Shown here: positions 1 to 13,150 of the stretch, one piece after another
Layout of the letters: every line of letters begins with the position of its first letter
Position numbering within the stretch: position 1 is the stretch's first letter
DNA from: Urechis unicinctus
Taxonomy: Eukaryota > Annelida > Polychaeta > Xenopneusta > Urechidae
Assembly (NCBI GenBank): GCA_034190875.2
Contig: CM067358.1
Span: 46,426,827 to 46,490,826 of the forward strand
Length of the DNA: 64,000 nucleotides
Direction: 5' to 3'
The notes under the pieces: model-generated
What the model was told of the DNA's origin: nothing
The model's database searches: none
Seen by the model: the letters and a program-made list of their open reading frames with translations, nothing else
Program-made: the position numbers and the translations under genes

Positions 1-1647
1 CTTACCTCACACAAAACACCCCTCGCGCTATCTCGCCTTAACTTCAACTTCCCGCATCCCTCAATCCTTATGCAAGGACGTGAAAACGCAAAATTTGTTA
101 AATAATTCGAGGTCAAATATCCTCCATATTCAAATTAAGTATTTAATATTATGTTTGTTGGCGGACAATATGAGTGGGTTTTCTAGGACGCAATGCTATG
201 GCGAGAAAATGAGCATTACCGATTTTGAAACCAATACCGAATTATACCTACCTAGCTTCATTAATTCGTTTTCATAGTATTCTTTGTACACATTTCCGTC
301 TTCACAAATTTACCCCACCAATGTCATGTATATTTTAGCTATATACTAAAAACGTTGAAAAGCACGCCTATATTAATTCACCCCCCCCTCACCAATGTCA
401 TGTTATTTTTATCTATATAATATATACTTAGAACAGGACACCTATATTAATTTTATATGCATAACCATTTATTTTTCATGCAATTATTTCACACAACTTG
501 CAATCACATATTTCTTTCATTATTCTAGTCATACGACATTTTACCAACAATACCATCACAACCACGTGTCAAACCTTATCAAACGCATAACGGTTAGACA
601 AATTCAAATTATCGAAGCGAACACAACGAACAACTTAAGTGGTCAGCGATAACAAAACCTGGAAATTCATATTTTGACCTGTCCAATTAAGATTCGTACT
701 GCCGGTCCCATATAAGAAATTACGACCTGGGTTGTTATACTCCTTTTGGAAACTTGTTACAATCCGACGTAGATAAGAGATCCTCTTTCATGCATCGGTC
801 AAGAATCAAAGGGCCGATTGCATTTACAACAGACACAGCTGTCTCAGAGGTCCAAAGCTGCCACCCTATTAATTGCACTTCAATACTTTAATGCGAGCTT
901 AATCTTTCACCAGGCTACAGATAATTAACATCCCACATTTTTGGCAGTCTCTAGAGTCAGTCTCCAAAGTAACATACACCTTTGACGCTTAATCTCGCCC
1001 ATCCTTTGCCGCCACACGAAAATCCAGTAAACTGTCAGTCCAGGTTAAAATTATAAGAAGACACTTAAAACTTGTCTTCTTCCACACAGCAAAAACTTGA
1101 CACAATTATATCATCAATTATGTTCACAATTATTTTGCCCCTAAGTCTGCAGCTTATAAGACAAAATCTTACTATAAGTGGAGTCAACTACAATATTATC
1201 GCACCGTCTGTCATATAATATGGACACGCGTAAAATTAGTGACCCTTTATGATACACATTGCCCATAAAGCTAATCTCATATTATTCAAGTATATGCAGG
1301 GTATTCTTTCATTTGAATCAACAGTTTCATTTTGTTTGTTGGATTTTATGGTAGCGCCACATGACCACGGCATTATGTGAACTCATTTTCATATTCCCCG
1401 CATAGGTAGTCATTGCAGGTAGAATTTGCACTCATAGCCTGGCTACAGGATCTTTGGTTATCTACGTAACCACCACGGACATATCCTTACATCCTTTAAA
1501 CCGATCGTATAAACATTGTTTTACAGCAAATTGCTGCAAAAACATATAATTCATACAATCAGATATTATATCAATTCTTGTAGTTTTATGACATTCTACA
1601 TGGAACATTACCGTGCTGACTATTACGTTTAAAATCAAAGTTTAATC
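1..1647. other. 3' flank of the SLC5-like gene; no other gene seen
   Basis: AT-rich sequence downstream of the transporter stop codon. On the minus strand, candidate poly(A) signals are ATTAAA at 1641-1646 (right after the stop), ATTAAA at 887-892 and AATAAA at 468-473; none can be preferred without transcript data. Short open frames at 80-277 and 395-652 have AT-rich, low-complexity products and are not supported as genes. Confidence 0.4.
316..464. repeat. Two-copy tandem duplication, period about 74 bp
   Basis: The string ACCAATGTCATGT occurs at 317 and again at 391. Both copies then run through a similar AT-rich stretch to CCTATATTAATT. The copies differ at scattered positions and the first ends in a short C run (371-378). 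Confidence 0.7.
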
Positions 1648-2816
1648 TCAATTACGCTTTTTCCAGCAGTGTTGCTTGATGTTCAAGTGGATGGGTCCAT
1701 TAGCTTCTGGGGATAGTTGGTAATCAGGATTGTGAGTCTTCTTTGTCGGTCCCATCTAGACGGAAGACCCCATACAGAAACAGAAACATTGCAGCGTAGG
1801 TAACAACGATTGGTTATTGTGAACAAATCGGGACAAGCATTATTTCACCGCCAAGTAGAAACTGGCCAAATTCAACAGCTTGATACATCAGTCTTAATAT
1901 GACGCTAAAGTTTACCCTTTCTTGAAAGCATGAAGTACAGTCACGAGATACAATTCGTTTCCATTTGATGAAATACAGCTCTGGTAGCACTTGTTGCTTC
2001 TCTTTTTCTGACAAAAACTTGTCTGAAAGGGTACAAAAAACGCCAACTTATATTATCCTTGTAATATTGTACTACGACGATATAAGTATATGTCCTATAT
2101 ATAAGTCCATTAACGACAAGTTATAACTGTAAGACAATGTTGACATGAGTGTACGTTTTTATCTGGTGCTGTTGCACATGGATGTTATTTACTTTTAGGT
2201 GATTCAAAAGGCAATTTATTTGCTAACACGCCATTGTAATATTGCAAGTGTCTCGAAAAGTACATTGTTCGATTTTTGTAGTGTTTCTGACGTGCAAATG
2301 CTTCAAATGTTAAGAAACATTAACATACAGCTGCTTTTATTACCGAATGAACAGAGACTTTTTTTCACAGAAAGCATGTGAGTCTTTTCGACGGGAATTT
2401 ACAACAATTACAAATATATACAGCTATCGCCTAACTGAAATCGAGTGACTATGTTCTCAGCAGTGCTTAACCCTGACATTAAGTCAACTACAATAATTAA
2501 TGACCCTAAAGTTAATTGGTGAGAGAGAACGGCGGTAAAATACCTAATGCACCTGCCAAAGCCATGCAAACGACTTACTGGAGATAAGGGATACGATGAC
2601 ACCTACTACAAGCGACACCATGCATCCTACGAAAGTAAACAGCTGGTAAGAAGTCTGATACATGTCTCGGAGGCTGAAACTCCTGTCACACACAAATGCA
2701 ATTGACAGAAAGAGTACATTTAATATTTCAAAATATATCTATATATATATATATATAGAGATATAGAGAGAGATATAGAGATAGAGAGATAGAGATAGAG
2801 AGAGAGAGAGATAGAG

Positions 2817-2890
<74 letters not shown>

Positions 2891-3073
2891 TAGATATCAT
2901 GTATAGAGAAGAGATATACAGAGAGATCTCAAGAGAAAGAGAGATCCTGTCTAAAGAGAGAAAGGAGAGAGAGAAAGAGAGAGAGACATATAGAGATACA
3001 GAGAAAGAGGGACAGAGAGATAGACACAAGAGATATACAGATATATATACATATAGATAAACACAGAGATAGG

Positions 3074-3172
<99 letters not shown>

Positions 3173-6100
3173 AATATATATGCATATATATGTATATATA
3201 TGTATATATATGTATATATATGTTTATATATATGTATATATATATATTTATATATATATACACAAACGCGTCTCGATGTGTATGGCAGTGTATTTGTGTA
3301 TGCGTATCAGTAGATGCCTTGATTATGATTAAAAGATACTAACCATGTCTTGTCTTCACTTAATGTAATCATTCCACCTTCTCTGGACATTTCTGTCACG
3401 TTGAACATTTGTGTATAATTCGATGACATCGACGTGAGGTTATAAAGTGGGCAGCCGTCAATCGGCGAAGGGGGAAGTGTCTTTGTAAACGGTGGGACCA
3501 TCAATGCACCAATGCCTATCCACATGATCAGGGCAAAACTGGTTACGCCACCAGCACATGCCCCCTGCAAATATAAGTCATTTTATAAACACCTAGCGTG
3601 GTCATACCAAAACTTATAAGCTGCCCCACAGACACTTCGACATTTCGTCAATTATATGTACTTATGAACGACTAACAATCCAGTTCGCGGAGCGAAATGT
3701 TCCTCCCAGAAGATACATGCCAAGCAGTGGACCCCCACAAGCTCCGAAGAAAGTGTCGCATATTTGTGTAACGGGCCCTGGGAGCATAGCCGAACCAAAG
3801 GCTACCCCAGTGCCCAGCACGCCGCACAACACAACTGCAAAATGTCACACATACTGAGTCAAGCGTATTTTAGTGAACATAAATACACATTGTACAATTA
3901 TGAGGGTTATGCGCATGAATCTCTAATAGTTTAGTTTCATTACGTAAGGACTTTCAATTTATTACCATGCATATTGTGTTATCAATGAATGGCTTATAGA
4001 AAAAGTGTTCTTTTTTATGCGTACTCAAATAGACGTAACATTCAGCAGCATTACTAGCTTAACAAAACTTCATTCCCTCTTGTAAAACGTGCGTTGGTTT
4101 TATCGCATGTACCCACCTAGACATTTATTAAGCATAGCCGCATTGAATTCACTTATCTGTGATCCGTATTTTTGCTTGAGTAGGTCTTCCCAAATGTTAG
4201 CGGCCGAGCCACTCAGGCTGGACGAAATAGAGCTACTCGCACACACAGAAAACTAATATGATATAAACACACGCCATTTGCATAAAAGCATGGAATCAAC
4301 TCCAAAGCGATATAACATTAACATACAGAACATAATGACAGTAAATTAATGTAAATGTGACACAGTGACGTTCTATCACCTCACCGACATAACACAATGG
4401 CGTAAAATCAATTACATATAGACCACGACAAAATTTAAATCACAAAGAAAAGCAGGACGTTACATCATCGTGCAAGTAAATATAAATGACGTTTGATTAA
4501 GTCGCTTAGCAAATCCTAATCACTTATGTTAACGCACACGTAAAACGTTATGATTTAACAAATTCACATCATGGCGACGTAGTATAGCGATTTTTGTAAT
4601 CCAAAAATGGAACAAAATATGGACGCATTGAGTGATGCACTGGTAGCGAATTATTTAATATTTTCGTACTCGTCAGGTAAGATGGCTACTTAGAGTCATC
4701 ATTTACGTCCTTCATTTGGTATACCTGAGTGCGCCACTATAAAGTGTAGCCATAAATAGGCCGGTGAAGCCTTTGTTATCCTGAAATGCTTGCATGACAA
4801 AGAAAGGCAGAATCTGGAAACAGAGGTAACAATTTCCGTGCATAATACTTTATAAGACATAATTCTTATATTTCGTCAATGTGCATTAGTTATAGCAAGT
4901 CCATTACCTGATTTGATGAGGTGATGTCCTTGTTAAGCAATGGGTCGCATCTTTGAAGAGTAAAGTAACTGAATATGGAGAGTCCGATGATACATGACAT
5001 CACCTTAAACATTAATCCTATACCCAAGTTTCCAAGCATAGCTCTGCAGACATAATCACAAATTATCCATAGAGGTTACAAACAGTAGTGTTGCTAACTG
5101 TCAATTATTTTTGAACCAGTGCAATGTTCACAGTGATATGTGAAAACGACCTCCAACAGCAGTATCGAACGTTTATCAAAAAATCAAGCCTCATAAACAT
5201 AAATGTTTTTATTGACAAAATATTCGTAAAGAGTGATATGTGGCGATACACCTACATTCTAGCGTTGCATACAGACGCCAGAGCCGAGTACCGCTGGACA
5301 GCCGCCTGCTGTATACCCTGCATGAATGCCCTGGTGCAAGCTCCGCCAACGACAATAGCCAATACCTGGTTTCGTTCCCGGGGATCAGGCATTAAGCTAA
5401 ATTCACAAATCATTGATTAGTAATTACACAAGCCCTGTTTTTTCGGTGACTGCATTTTGCCGGCACAATCTAGTGGCTATAAATATCTGAAGCAGGATCT
5501 ATTGACGATAATTTTGGACATATAACCACCCGGACAAATTAAAAGTTCTTTTTGTTTCAGTCGACAAAGGTTGCCAGCGGCCACGGGCCTTTAGGGAGTA
5601 TATCGCGTGTCCGGTAAAATACTGCTTATTTTGACAGTAGCATAATTTGGAAGCGTATGACTTACTAGTCGAGTGGATTTACTCTGCCGCCTTCGCTTGC
5701 TACCTGAATGACGTTTTGAAACCCTCCGCATACAACGAGTCCCTGGAACGAACGCATCAATTTGATATAATTAAAATTAAGATAAAGATATCACCCAAAA
5801 ACTATAAAGGCCAAACTACCGTTGAGCATTTATCAATGTAGGACCGATTCACAGCCTGGCAAGGGTGTCAAAAATCGATGATACTTATGAGGAGTTGATA
5901 TAGACACCTTAATGAGGACAGCCAGCACGCCTATGACCATAACTAATCCCTGGAATACATCAGTCCAGATCACTGCTCGCATTCCACCCTGGACAGTATC
6001 ACAACACGGAACCTTTTGTAAAACAGCCAGTCAAAACTTCCCAATAATATAAACTACTGGCATTGGTATCTTCTGATATTAATTTATAATTCTCACCAAT

Positions 6101-7590
6101 GACGTGTACACTGTTGCAAGAACGGACATCAGGGGAATACTTATATACATGGAGAAGCCTGTCACTGTAAAATCCGTAAAAATTATAAACATGGTTTGTT
6201 AGCATTGGCGTAAATCACAGAAACTCTTATCAATACACTGAATTGGAAAGTCAGACGTAGACATGAACCAACCCGCTTGGAGAGCTACAGACGGAGCATA
6301 CGTAGCGACCCCGATGTAGAGGATCTGGTAAAACCAACAAAATACCTTTAAGAGATTCGATGTTTATATATATACATATATAATGCATAGTGCTGTTTGT
6401 GAAGATGCCTTACTCCGTTGAGTATACCCAGAAAAGCTCCCAGGTAACGCGCGCATTTCGATTTGTAGCGCAATTCCAGGTACTGTGAGACACAATAGAA
6501 CATAATTAGAGAGTTGAGTATTAACAGCAGAAAAGCAAACATAGACTGGTGATATTGTCTAACGCAAGATATACACGGATAATCAAGGGACGTACGCACA
6601 CACACTACCATTTATTGAACGATCAGTTTATATAAAACACTCTATTGTTCGCTTTAAATGCAGAAAACATAGTTGGAGATGCCTTGAATGTGTGTAAATA
6701 GATTAAGTTGCGGCCGTTTTGTTTCGCTCGTTTGGGTACGCTACCTTACACAACAATCTTAATGCTGCATAATTTTTTACTCATTTGATAAATTAATCAT
6801 AACAGTGCATTTGGTGTTTTATGCCCACGAATGTGAAAGTATGAGTCAGGGAAGCAATATGCGTCAATCACACAGCTAAACCTTTTCAGTTCTGGCTAGC
6901 TACGCACGATGCGCTTGTTATTTCCACCTTTGATCACCTATCGTTAAACATCGAACATTGGATCCCAGTAGATAGCTTCGACTCAATTGGTAACAACAGC
7001 GCATTAATTTACATATTCTACACTGGTTGCAATCATGCGGATTGAAGGTTACACGATTTTTTGACGTGTCAACTGGTGGGCGTAGCTTACATCAGCTATA
7101 TTGTATAATGTAGCCACAACTATTCACATCAGCAGTAAAAAATATGAAGAACCTATGGACACAGTATAAGCTGATAAAATTAAATCCATGGTGCAAAGTA
7201 GCCAAACCTCAGGTTGAATAAAGCAAAATATGGAATACTGATACTTACATCGTATACGCTGACTAATTGAATTGGGTACAGCCATGGCACAATAACTCGC
7301 TCAGCCATTAGCAAACCCAAAGCATAGGCTGGGCCGAACCAGGCTAATTGTACCATGCCATAGTTGTACATCTCTGCCGTTCCTCCCAGTATCAAAATAG
7401 CGGACAATGTAGACATCGCCAAACTGATCATTGTCGGTACAACTTTAAGTTGCCGATTTGCCATGATAAATTCACCAGTTGTTCTTTGTTTACCTCCAGA
7501 ACAGGCATGGTACAATCCAATCAACAATGATATGACAAGAAATAGGAGGAAAATCAGAATGTCTGCCCAATGGAATGTGATATTCGCCAT
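1648..7590 (-). CDS. SLC5-family sodium-coupled solute transporter (SMCT/SMVT-like), 15 coding exons, complete
   Basis: This gene encodes a plasma-membrane symporter that would use the Na+ gradient to import a small organic anion such as a monocarboxylate or vitamin; the substrate is inferred from the family. The 15 exons join in frame to 622 residues, matching the usual 610-640. Seen in order: a first membrane helix near residues 7-25, [10 protein letters not shown] in exon 1, YLELRY at the start of exon 2, the family hallmark [13 protein letters not shown] (178-190), VQRY in exon 7, CDPL (309-312), a Ser-rich SSISSSLSG stretch across the exon 9/10 junction (the TM8 region that helps bind Na+ in SLC5 proteins), and three N-glycosylation sequons (N485, N492, N498) in the last large outer loop. 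A polar tail ends at TGA 1648-1650. The ATG at 7588-7590 has A at -3 and G at +4. SLC5A8, A12, A5 and A6 relatives cannot be told apart by eye. Confidence 0.93.
1648..7590 (-). other. Exon map of the SLC5-like gene
   Basis: Coding exons in transcription order on the minus strand: 7590-7249, 6482-6414, 6324-6273, 6164-6097, 5988-5908, 5742-5666, 5396-5256, 5043-4908, 4813-4725, 4232-4117, 3834-3677, 3564-3344, 2682-2579, 2022-1916, 1755-1648. Every intron starts GT and ends AG, phases agree across every junction, and the total is 1869 nt (622 codons plus stop). Introns run from 89 to 766 bp. The exon 10 start could instead be 3 nt earlier (4235), adding one Ser. The least certain joins are those to exons 14 and 15, which encode the poorly conserved C-terminal tail; they rest on frame, splice signals and a clean stop rather than on family motifs. 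Confidence 0.85.
2733..3263. repeat. Compound microsatellite in intron 12: (GA)n, (TA)n and TATG-type
   Basis: About 530 bp of simple repeats inside the transporter gene, between exons 12 and 13. The order on the plus strand is a short TA run, a long GA-rich purine tract (about 2755-3010), a pure TA run (about 3079-3170) and a TATG/TATA-rich part to 3263. The long reading frame through it (Tyr-Ile and Ser-Leu repeats) is only a by-product of the dinucleotide repeats. Confidence 0.95.
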
Positions 7591-8312
7591 CTTAGCAGAT
7601 CCAAATCGAACTGGCTGATGCGTTAGAATGTCTAAAGTCAGCGAGATTGCTTGGTTTTGGAATTTTCTAATGACACGGTGATGTGTTAGCAACGACGTCT
7701 CGGATACAACACTTCCGCTGCTCAGGATTGTAATTTGCTTTTCATTTGGCAAACATGCAACACGGCGCCATAAATAGACATTCAAATCAGATGATCGCAC
7801 ATTCATCCCAGGCTCCAAAGGTTCCCGGCGGAATTAAGCGATCTTGGGTTAATGTGATGTTTTGGATTAAATCCACATGTTTAAATCAAGATATTATTTG
7901 GTACCGCCATAATCTGTAAATCCTCCTATGATAGATGATAAGTAAATCAATTGTGCTCAATGATGACGGAGGGACACTATGTTCTTGCAATGTTTCTTAG
8001 TGGAATATTTTATTACGAATTTGGACCGCCTTAACAAGTGATTGTAATTCATCAACAATTTAAAACTTCTTTGCTTGATACATGTAATTACATATCATGT
8101 AATGTTACAAGCATCCCCTATATGTTGGTCTCGAGCAACTGGATTATTATCTATATAATCAACTGTAATCAAATACCCGGTACATGTTTCTGCTTGTGGT
8201 GACATTGTGAAACTAGATTCTGTATGTATATATACCTGATGTATATTCCCAAATATATATTCAACAAGAATGTACTAATAGACCTATCAAAAACCACTTC
8301 CTGGTCACAAAA
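7591..8312 (-). promoter_or_regulatory. 5' flank / probable promoter and 5' UTR of the SLC5-like gene
   Basis: This is the sequence directly upstream of the chosen start. The reading frame stays open for a further 76 codons up to an ATG at 7816-7818, but that extension has no family resemblance and would put an unusual charged segment ahead of the first helix, so it is taken as 5' UTR. No clear TATA box or other core element could be picked out, and the transcription start is unknown. Confidence 0.3.
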
Positions 8313-8331
8313 CCGATATATATATATAGAG

Positions 8332-8364
<33 letters not shown>

Positions 8365-8558
8365 TAGAGATAGAGATAAGATATAGATATATAGAGAGAT
8401 AGAGAGAGAGAGAGATAGAGAGAGATATAGATAGATATATATAGAGATATATATAGAGATATAGAGATATATATATATATAGATATATCTCTATCTCTAT
8501 ATATATAGATATCTCATATACTATATATCTAGATAGATATATATATATATATATATAT

Positions 8559-8646
<88 letters not shown>
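8313..8646. repeat. (TA)n/(GA)n compound microsatellite
   Basis: A TA run interrupted by GATA and GAGA units to about 8540, then pure TA to 8646. It lies upstream of the transporter gene and is followed by a short C-rich stretch. Confidence 0.95.
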
Positions 8647-8650
<4 letters not shown>

Positions 8651-9679
8651 AAATACCCCCCTACCCCCCTACAAATGGGCAAAAACATGTACCAAATCTG
8701 AGCGCCTTCAACAACTAATGGCTAATTAGATATATTTTCGAAGAAGTCAATACAATGGGACGAACTCATATCAGCAAAGCTGCGGGCTATGATTCGCGAG
8801 TAGTATTAGTTTACAAAAGGTTGAACGGCAAGAAGCAGCCGTCAGTCGGAGACGTTAAATGGTGAATAACATTGAATAATGGTACACTGAATATGCATAA
8901 TGGCTGGTAAATTAATGCCACGCATGAACTTAGCGAGTGACTGGACAATGAATACTTGTTAATTGCTCTATTTGTAGCAGTACTATGTTAGTTTGGATTT
9001 GACTTTTGCAGCTGCGGCGCTCTACGCATGCGCAAGCTATCCGATTACCCAATATCACGTAACAAAACCTGATGAGAAAAAGAGGCATGTTTTTACATGA
9101 AACCAAAAGAATGCATGTTTTATCATTGGGGACGTGGTCAGGGTTAGAGGGTTCTACTTGATGTGGACCTCCCTCTAATCATCATGCAGCACAGCAATAT
9201 TCATCGATATCTAAGATGTCTGCAAGCTGCATTACGGTAGGTTAACCCGGGAGGTAATTGGAGGTCATGTCTATTCAGCATTATAGGATGACGAATCTAT
9301 CTAGATAACGATGTTATCGGTTGGTTAGGGTGATAGAGCGAGGCTGCTTTGCTCGCTTGAGCTTACGAATATATGATGCTTTGACGGCGTGTTTAACCTC
9401 AAATAGTAGCTACTTATAACCCACACTGATGTTATAAGAAGCCCCATATTTTCACCAATACATATCTGAACTTGTGAAGCTGCTCGCAGATGAACCTCGG
9501 CGGCTGCTATCAAAGATTTACGTAAATGTCAGAAAATGATCTAGGTTTTGCCAGACATCATCTTATTCCACAATATCAATTCAGTCCAGCTGGTATGGAT
9601 GTACTACTTAAATGGACCAAACTTAATACCGTGTGATAGACTAACCTCAGTTTGTTAAACTAGTCCGCTACACCCCGCT
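8647..9679. other. Intergenic stretch, nothing recognised
   Basis: Mixed-composition sequence between the microsatellite and the LINE. A short minus-strand open frame (9325-9513) shows no recognisable feature. Confidence 0.5.
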
Positions 9680-9692
9680 ATTATTATATATA
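9680..9692. repeat. Left target-site duplication of the LINE
   Basis: ATTATTATATATA here matches 12 of 13 positions with the sequence at 13195-13207. The two copies sit exactly at the limits of recognisable element sequence, so they are read as the duplicated insertion site. Confidence 0.65.
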
Positions 9693-10377
9693 CTAATATA
9701 CTAATATACTACTTGACTGCGCCTAACTGGCAGCATACATACGTTTGAGCTCCCCCTAATACTGTGGATTATACTATCTCTCCGGGAGCACTGCTTACAC
9801 ATTTCCACAAACATGAGGCAGGGGAGCTCGCTAACCGTGGTAGTTAGTCCACCTAGGAGACAGAAACTCTGATTTCCAACTCGGGTAGGTAGGGCTCGTA
9901 GTCTTGGACGGCAGCTCACCTGGAAGAAGGAAAACTCAGATTTCAAACCCCCAGCTGGGTCAAGCAGTAAGATCTTCATCGGCGGACTTCATAATCTGCT
10001 CTTGGTCCGCCAGCGCAGAGAAGGCTACGTCTCATGCCTTCAAGGAAGAATGAGGTACGTAAACGCACCCAACGGCCGATACACAGGTGACGGCCAAGCC
10101 TTAGTGGATGAGCGCAGCAGTGTGCCAACCGCAGGCCCGGATGAGAGACCCGGTGACTCCTCATCTGGACCCAGCCATAAATGGACTATGCAACGAATGC
10201 ATGAAACAAATCCTATACTTCTAGGGGCGGGAGTCCCCAAGAGCCATGTTGCTGTAAGGACCAAACCGCGTTCGCATGGCGGACCTGATGACGGTGTGCC
10301 CCAAAACCAACAGGGGCTCGTCTGAATGGCGGCTAGGACAAGCAGCGAAACTATTGAAATGTTAGCGGCCCATCAAA

Positions 10378-11083
10378 ATGACTACTTTCAATGTTCAGAC
10401 ACTCAACGCTCCTAAGAGTGTCACAGAAAAAGGACAACCTGCTTTGAAGACTGGTGAGATGGCATGGAACATTAATAAATGAGGTGTTGAGATCTGTGTA
10501 ATCACAGCAACGCCAGGTTCATCAGAAGGACAGAATTAGTGAGACCAATCTCTATAGCGCTGATCTCGGTTACAAAGTATACACATCATCAGCATGGAGG
10601 AATACCTCGCAAGCAGCTGCTAATGACGTAGGGATAGTTGGCACATAAGCTATTAATTGGTGTAACCCGTTTATCAGACCGGATCATCAAAGCATCATTC
10701 CAGGGTAATCCCGCCCTTACAGTCGTCGTTGCTTATGTCCTGACAGAGTGCAGGGAGGATGACAGACAGTTGAGTGTGTCCCAGAGCATCATTTTCTTGT
10801 TGCTCTAGGGGATTTCAACGCGCGACTGAGCGAGGATGATGCTCTTTTCACATACAATAGGCTCACTAACGACAACGGAAGACGCATGCTAGAGATAATG
10901 GCGGACTTTCAACTGCTAGCTACCAACACTCTATTTCGCAAGAAGAGAGGGAAGTTGTGGACCTGGTAGTCGAAAGATGAGACGCTACACCAGATTGATT
11001 ACATCCTGGTTAGGAAGAAGGGGCGGAAGAGTGTCATTAACTGTAAGCCCTACAGCTCTTTCAGCTCCCTGGAATCGGACCAT
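10378..11083 (+). pseudogene. LINE endonuclease domain remnant (APE-type)
   Basis: This is the broken first domain of the element's polyprotein, which nicks target DNA to prime reverse transcription. The fragment beginning MTTFNVQTLNAPKSV at 10378 fits the domain's first strand. Farther on, in another frame, come the catalytic motifs GDFNARL (from 10808), QIDYILV (from 10991) and SDHRV (from 11075). A stop interrupts the first segment near 10480, another lies near 10966 (after LWTW), and at least one frameshift separates the first segment from the rest. All three late motifs survive, so decay is moderate. Confidence 0.8.
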
Positions 11084-11086
11084 CGA

Positions 11087-13150
11087 GTGAAGGCAGCTAC
11101 CATTCGTCTCCTCTTGTGGGCATCGCGTAAGGAGATAGCGAATATGGTAAACTACCAATGGATCCAGCTGGCGATGGTCCCTAAGCATCAGCAGCAGTAT
11201 GTCCTGGAGATCAGGAACAGGTTCAAAATACTGCAGGAGGTCGAGGACATCTCTGTAGGTACAAGCGCTTCGCCGAGGTCAACCAAGCAGCTGCGGAGGC
11301 ATATCTGGCACAGGATACGACGGAAGGAGCAGTGCTTGGACCCTAGGGTCGTGAAGGCAAGGGAGGAGATGAGGACCTCGTACAAGAGTTACCTGGCAAA
11401 TCGAAAAGTAGAGGAGCGGAGAGAGGCCTACAAGCTGAGAAAACAAGAGCTGTACCAAATCAATGCAGAAATACAACAGCAGGAACTGACCCAGAAGATC
11501 AAAGACGTGGAGGAGGCACATATGAACCACAGGCACAAGGGGCAGAATGATAGGGAGAGAGTGACTGCCTGGCAATCACACTTTGAGAAGCTGCTTTGCA
11601 GTCCACCGGAGGTAGACAATGAAGATGAGCCCATCTCTCGGGTCGATCAAGAACTTCCCATACCAGACGGTCCAATCTCCGAAATCTACGAAAGAATACA
11701 TTAAAGCCAAGCGCCGCATCAAGTGTGGCAAGAGCTGCGGTGAAGATGGAGTGACTCCAGAAGTTCTGAGGTTTGTCCAAGTGGATGATATCGCTCTCTG
11801 CTTCATAAAAAACAGGATATGCTACTGGTGCAATACCTGCACTCTGGATCACCCTTAATATTGTTCCGATCCCCAAGTACGGTGACCTAACCAAGACGGA
11901 CAGCTATCGAGGCTTAAGCCTAAGTCCTCTTCTCGTCAAAACCTACAACCGGATTCTGTTCAACGGATTGGGACCTGTTCTAGATCTCCTGCTCAGAACT
12001 CCGCTGAATGGCTTTGGCAGAAGCGCACAACTGTCCAGCAGATAATTGCGCTCAGGAGAATACTGGAATGAGTGAAGGAGGGAAGACTACCAGCAGTGCT
12101 CACCTTCATCGATTTCCGCAAAGCCTTCGACACCGTGCACAGAGGAAAATTAATATCTATTCTTCGTGCCTATGGCATCCCAGAGAAGGTGGTCCAGGCA
12201 ATTGCAGCGGGTTACAGAGCAACTCGGGCAAAGGTGCTCTCTCAAGATCGTGAGATCCCGTATTTCGATATACAAGCAGGAGTACTCAAGGGCGACACAC
12301 TGGCCCCCTTTCTATTTATTCTAGCTCTTGGCCATGGATTGGGGCAGGCAACTGACGGCAAGGAGGAACAACTGGGCTTTACACTCACCCCAGAAGAAGC
12401 CAGCGGGTCGGACCAGTTATGGTGACTGACCTCGACTATGTTGACGATATTAGCCTCATATCTGACACAGTAGAAAAAGCACAGGTGCTGTTGCTAGCAG
12501 TGGAATCAGGGTGCAAAACGATAGACCTTCATCTCAATGCAAAAAAGACAAAAGTGCTTGCCTTCAGCGTCGAGGACTAGCGATGGAGCAGTGCTTGAGG
12601 TGGTGGAGGACTTTAAGTACCTCGGGGCTTACTTCGCCTCGTCAGAGAAAGAGCTGAAAGTCAGGAGGGTTATGGCATGGAGTGCGGCACACTCAATAAA
12701 GAAGGTGTGGAAGGCCAAGCTCAAAGACCTCAAGAGGGCACCTTTTGTGGCAACAGTCGAGTCAGTACTGCTCTACGGCGCTGACACATGGACCCATACT
12801 GTACAGCAAGAGAAATCGATAAATGATGTCTATATCAGGATGTTGCGCATGGCACTTGACGTTACCTGGAAAGACCATGTACATAACAATGACCTGTATG
12901 GTGACCTTTCGCGTATCTCAATACAGATCAGGCAGAGGAAGATGGATATGGCAGGCCACTGCATTTGACATCCGGAGCTGGCATCCCATCACACCATCTT
13001 GTGAGAGCCAAGTCAGGGAACCAGCAGAAGGGAACGGTGGCGAGCCACATTCATCGACACATTTCAGCGGGATGTTGGCCTCAGTGACACAGGGGAGATG
13101 AGGACCCTAATGCAGGACAGGGAAGAGTGGAGAGCTGCGACCGAGTCCCG
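11087..13150 (+). pseudogene. LINE linker, reverse transcriptase and C-terminal remnant
   Basis: This segment continues the frame of the endonuclease. A charged, Glu/Arg/Gln-rich linker, probably coiled coil, is open to 11704. The frame then shifts into IKCGKSCGEDGVTPEVLR (about 11720) and again into a stretch beginning IPKYGDLTKTDSYRG (about 11868). Polymerase motif A is FIDFRKAFDTVHR (about 12110), motif B is QAGVLKGDTLAPFLFIL, and motif C is DLDYVDDI (about 12430), in yet another frame. Another shift near 12575 leads to FKYLGAYFASSE, ATVESVLLYGADTW and KMDMAGHCI, then a stop at 12966-12968 and a short tail. YVDD stands where related LINEs usually have FADD or YADD. No functional protein can be read. 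Confidence 0.82.

Noticed and set aside
2739-3263. 174-codon minus-strand frame of Tyr-Ile and Ser-Leu repeats
   Set aside because: Translation of a dinucleotide microsatellite; the same applies to all long frames in the TA arrays at 34.4, 38.3, 55.0 and 57.1 kb.
9701-10325. Open frames on both strands in the LINE 5' leader (92 and 107 codons)
   Set aside because: They belong to the untranslated leader of the retrotransposon and show no known domain.
11188-11894. Several minus-strand frames of 65-131 codons
   Set aside because: Antisense shadows of the LINE linker and polymerase.
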